Shown one piece after another: positions 4,432 through 5,279 of a stretch of DNA of 5,279 nucleotides. Source of the DNA: Pseudomonadota bacterium. GTDB taxonomy: Bacteria > Pseudomonadota > Gammaproteobacteria > Burkholderiales > Burkholderiaceae_D. The stretch spans positions 1 to 5,279 of the forward strand of contig JAEWBA010000115.1 in the NCBI GenBank assembly GCA_023391395.1, in the 5' to 3' direction. How positions within the stretch are numbered: position 1 is the first letter of the stretch; each line of letters opens with the position of its first letter. The notes beneath the pieces were generated by a model. The model saw only the letters and a list, made by a program, of their open reading frames with translations, did no database searches and was not told the DNA's origin. The translations under genes and the position numbers were made by a program.

Positions 4432-5279
4432 ATGGCAAAACACTACGACGTCGCCGTCATCGGCGCGGGCGCGGCCGGCATGATGTGCGCCGCCGTCGCC
4501 GGCCAGCGCGGCAGGAAAGTCGTGCTGATCGATCACGCAAACAAGCTGGCCGAAAAGATCCGCATCTCCGGCGGCGGCCGCTGCAACTTTACCAATCTCT
4601 ACGCCGGCCCAGCCAATTACCTGTCGCAGAATCCGCATTTCTGCCGCAGCGCCTTGTCGCGCTACACGCCCCAGGATTTTCTCGGCCTGGTCAAGCGTTA
4701 CCGCATCGGTTACCACGAGAAGCACAAGGGGCAACTGTTCTGCGACGAATCGGCGGAACAGATCATCGCCATGCTCAAGTCCGAATGCGAGCTTGGCGGG
4801 GTGGCGTGGCGCATGCCTTGCAAGGTGGCGGCAATAGGCAAGTCCGGGGCGTTGTTTCGTCTGGATACCGATGCCGGCGAAATTCTGGCCGAGCGCGTCG
4901 TTGTTGCCAGTGGCGGATTATCTATACCGAAGATCGGCGCCACCGATTTCGCCTACCGTATCGCGCGCCAGTTTGATCTGAAGCTGGTCGAGCCCCGTCC
5001 GGCGCTGGTGCCGCTGACTTTCGATCAAGCGACTTGGCAGCCGTTTGCACCGTTGGCCGGCATTTCGCTGGAAGTGGAAGTCGAGGCCGGCGAGAAAAAA
5101 GAGCGCGGCCAATTCCGCGAGGATTTGCTGTTTACCCATCGCGGCCTGTCGGGGCCGGCCGTGCTGCAGATTTCCAGCTTTTGGCGGCCCGGCGCGGTGT
5201 TGAGACTGAACCTGCTGCCTGATATGGATGTCGCGCAAGTCTTGATCGAGGCTAAGCAGGCGAGTCGCAAGCACCTCGG
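4432..5279 (+). CDS. HI0933/YhiN-family FAD-dependent oxidoreductase, N-terminal part (3' end outside window)
   Basis: The frame from ATG 4432 is open to the right edge, giving 282 complete codons of a family that is usually about 400 aa. An N-terminal FAD-binding Rossmann motif GAGAAG lies at residues 11-16 (YDVAVIGAGAAGMMCA). The family signature KIRISGGGRCNFTN is at 42-55, a second FAD-contacting block ASGGLSIPKIGATDFAYRIA at 159-178, and DLLFTHRGLSGPAVLQ at 231-246. These blocks are diagnostic of the HI0933-like flavoproteins (TIGR00275 group; E. coli YhiN). The cellular substrate is not known for most members; some gut relatives (BaiN) reduce bile-acid intermediates, which should not be transferred to this protein. 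The start is supported by the immediately following Rossmann strand. The gene lies 38 bp downstream of ybiB on the same strand. Confidence 0.94.
   Translation, partial: MAKHYDVAVIGAGAAGMMCAAVAGQRGRKVVLIDHANKLAEKIRISGGGRCNFTNLYAGPANYLSQNPHFCRSALSRYTPQDFLGLVKRYRIGYHEKHKGQLFCDESAEQIIAMLKSECELGGVAWRMPCKVAAIGKSGALFRLDTDAGEILAERVVVASGGLSIPKIGATDFAYRIARQFDLKLVEPRPALVPLTFDQATWQPFAPLAGISLEVEVEAGEKKERGQFREDLLFTHRGLSGPAVLQISSFWRPGAVLRLNLLPDMDVAQVLIEAKQASRKHL

Noticed and set aside
3281..4438. Long minus-strand open frame (385 codons) antisense to the whole of ybiB
   Set aside because: It mirrors the clear YbiB coding frame in GC-rich DNA, has an arginine/histidine/glutamine-rich composition without recognisable domains, and would also run over the arsR promoter.

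Overview
The window is GC-rich and looks like a chromosomal segment of a betaproteobacterium, most likely Burkholderiales and possibly Oxalobacteraceae (Herbaspirillum/Collimonas type). This is inferred from the protein flavour (GlpD, GlpR, GlpM, YbiB and HI0933-type proteins together) and from the TAAAATCACGG-type promoter before the last gene. No rRNA, tRNA, insertion sequence, phage gene or CRISPR array is visible. Both ends cut through genes.

Left part (1-1881), glycerol-3-phosphate catabolism: the 5' part of glpD (aerobic glycerol-3-phosphate dehydrogenase, minus strand, running off the left edge) is divergent from glpR (DeoR-family repressor of the glp regulon, plus strand). They share a 164-bp, relatively AT-rich control region. 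On the minus strand it holds a good glpD promoter whose spacer is made of three GATAC repeats. Convergent with glpR is glpM (minus), a small four-helix membrane protein known from Pseudomonas glp loci. glpF and glpK are not in the window.

Middle part (1882-2389) has no intact gene. On the minus strand there is what looks like a decayed gene for a small exported protein: a good ribosome-binding site and start, an in-frame TGA at codon 5 inside the signal peptide, a recognisable A-x-A cleavage site, about 30 plausible mature residues, and then loss of frame. A perfect 14-bp inverted repeat lies inside the signal-peptide region.

Right-middle part (2390-3403): a two-gene minus-strand operon encodes a cysteine-poor ArsR-family repressor and an SRPBCC/AHSA1-domain protein, joined by an ATGA overlap. 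Its promoter is nearly consensus (TTGACA-17-TATATT), contains a perfect 14-bp palindrome in the spacer, and is placed so that the arsR message should be leaderless. The upstream intergenic region also carries a 40-bp-spaced direct repeat.

Right part (3404-5279): ybiB (TrpD2-like nucleic-acid-binding protein, plus strand), whose start codon also sits only 7 nt after a -10 box, is followed after 38 bp by the first 282 codons of an HI0933/YhiN-family flavoprotein that runs off the right edge.

Nothing here amounts to a clearly new defence or mobile system. The parts most worth a second look are regulatory (the arsR control region, the GATAC repeats in the glpD promoter) and the decayed secreted-protein gene with its perfect inverted repeat.
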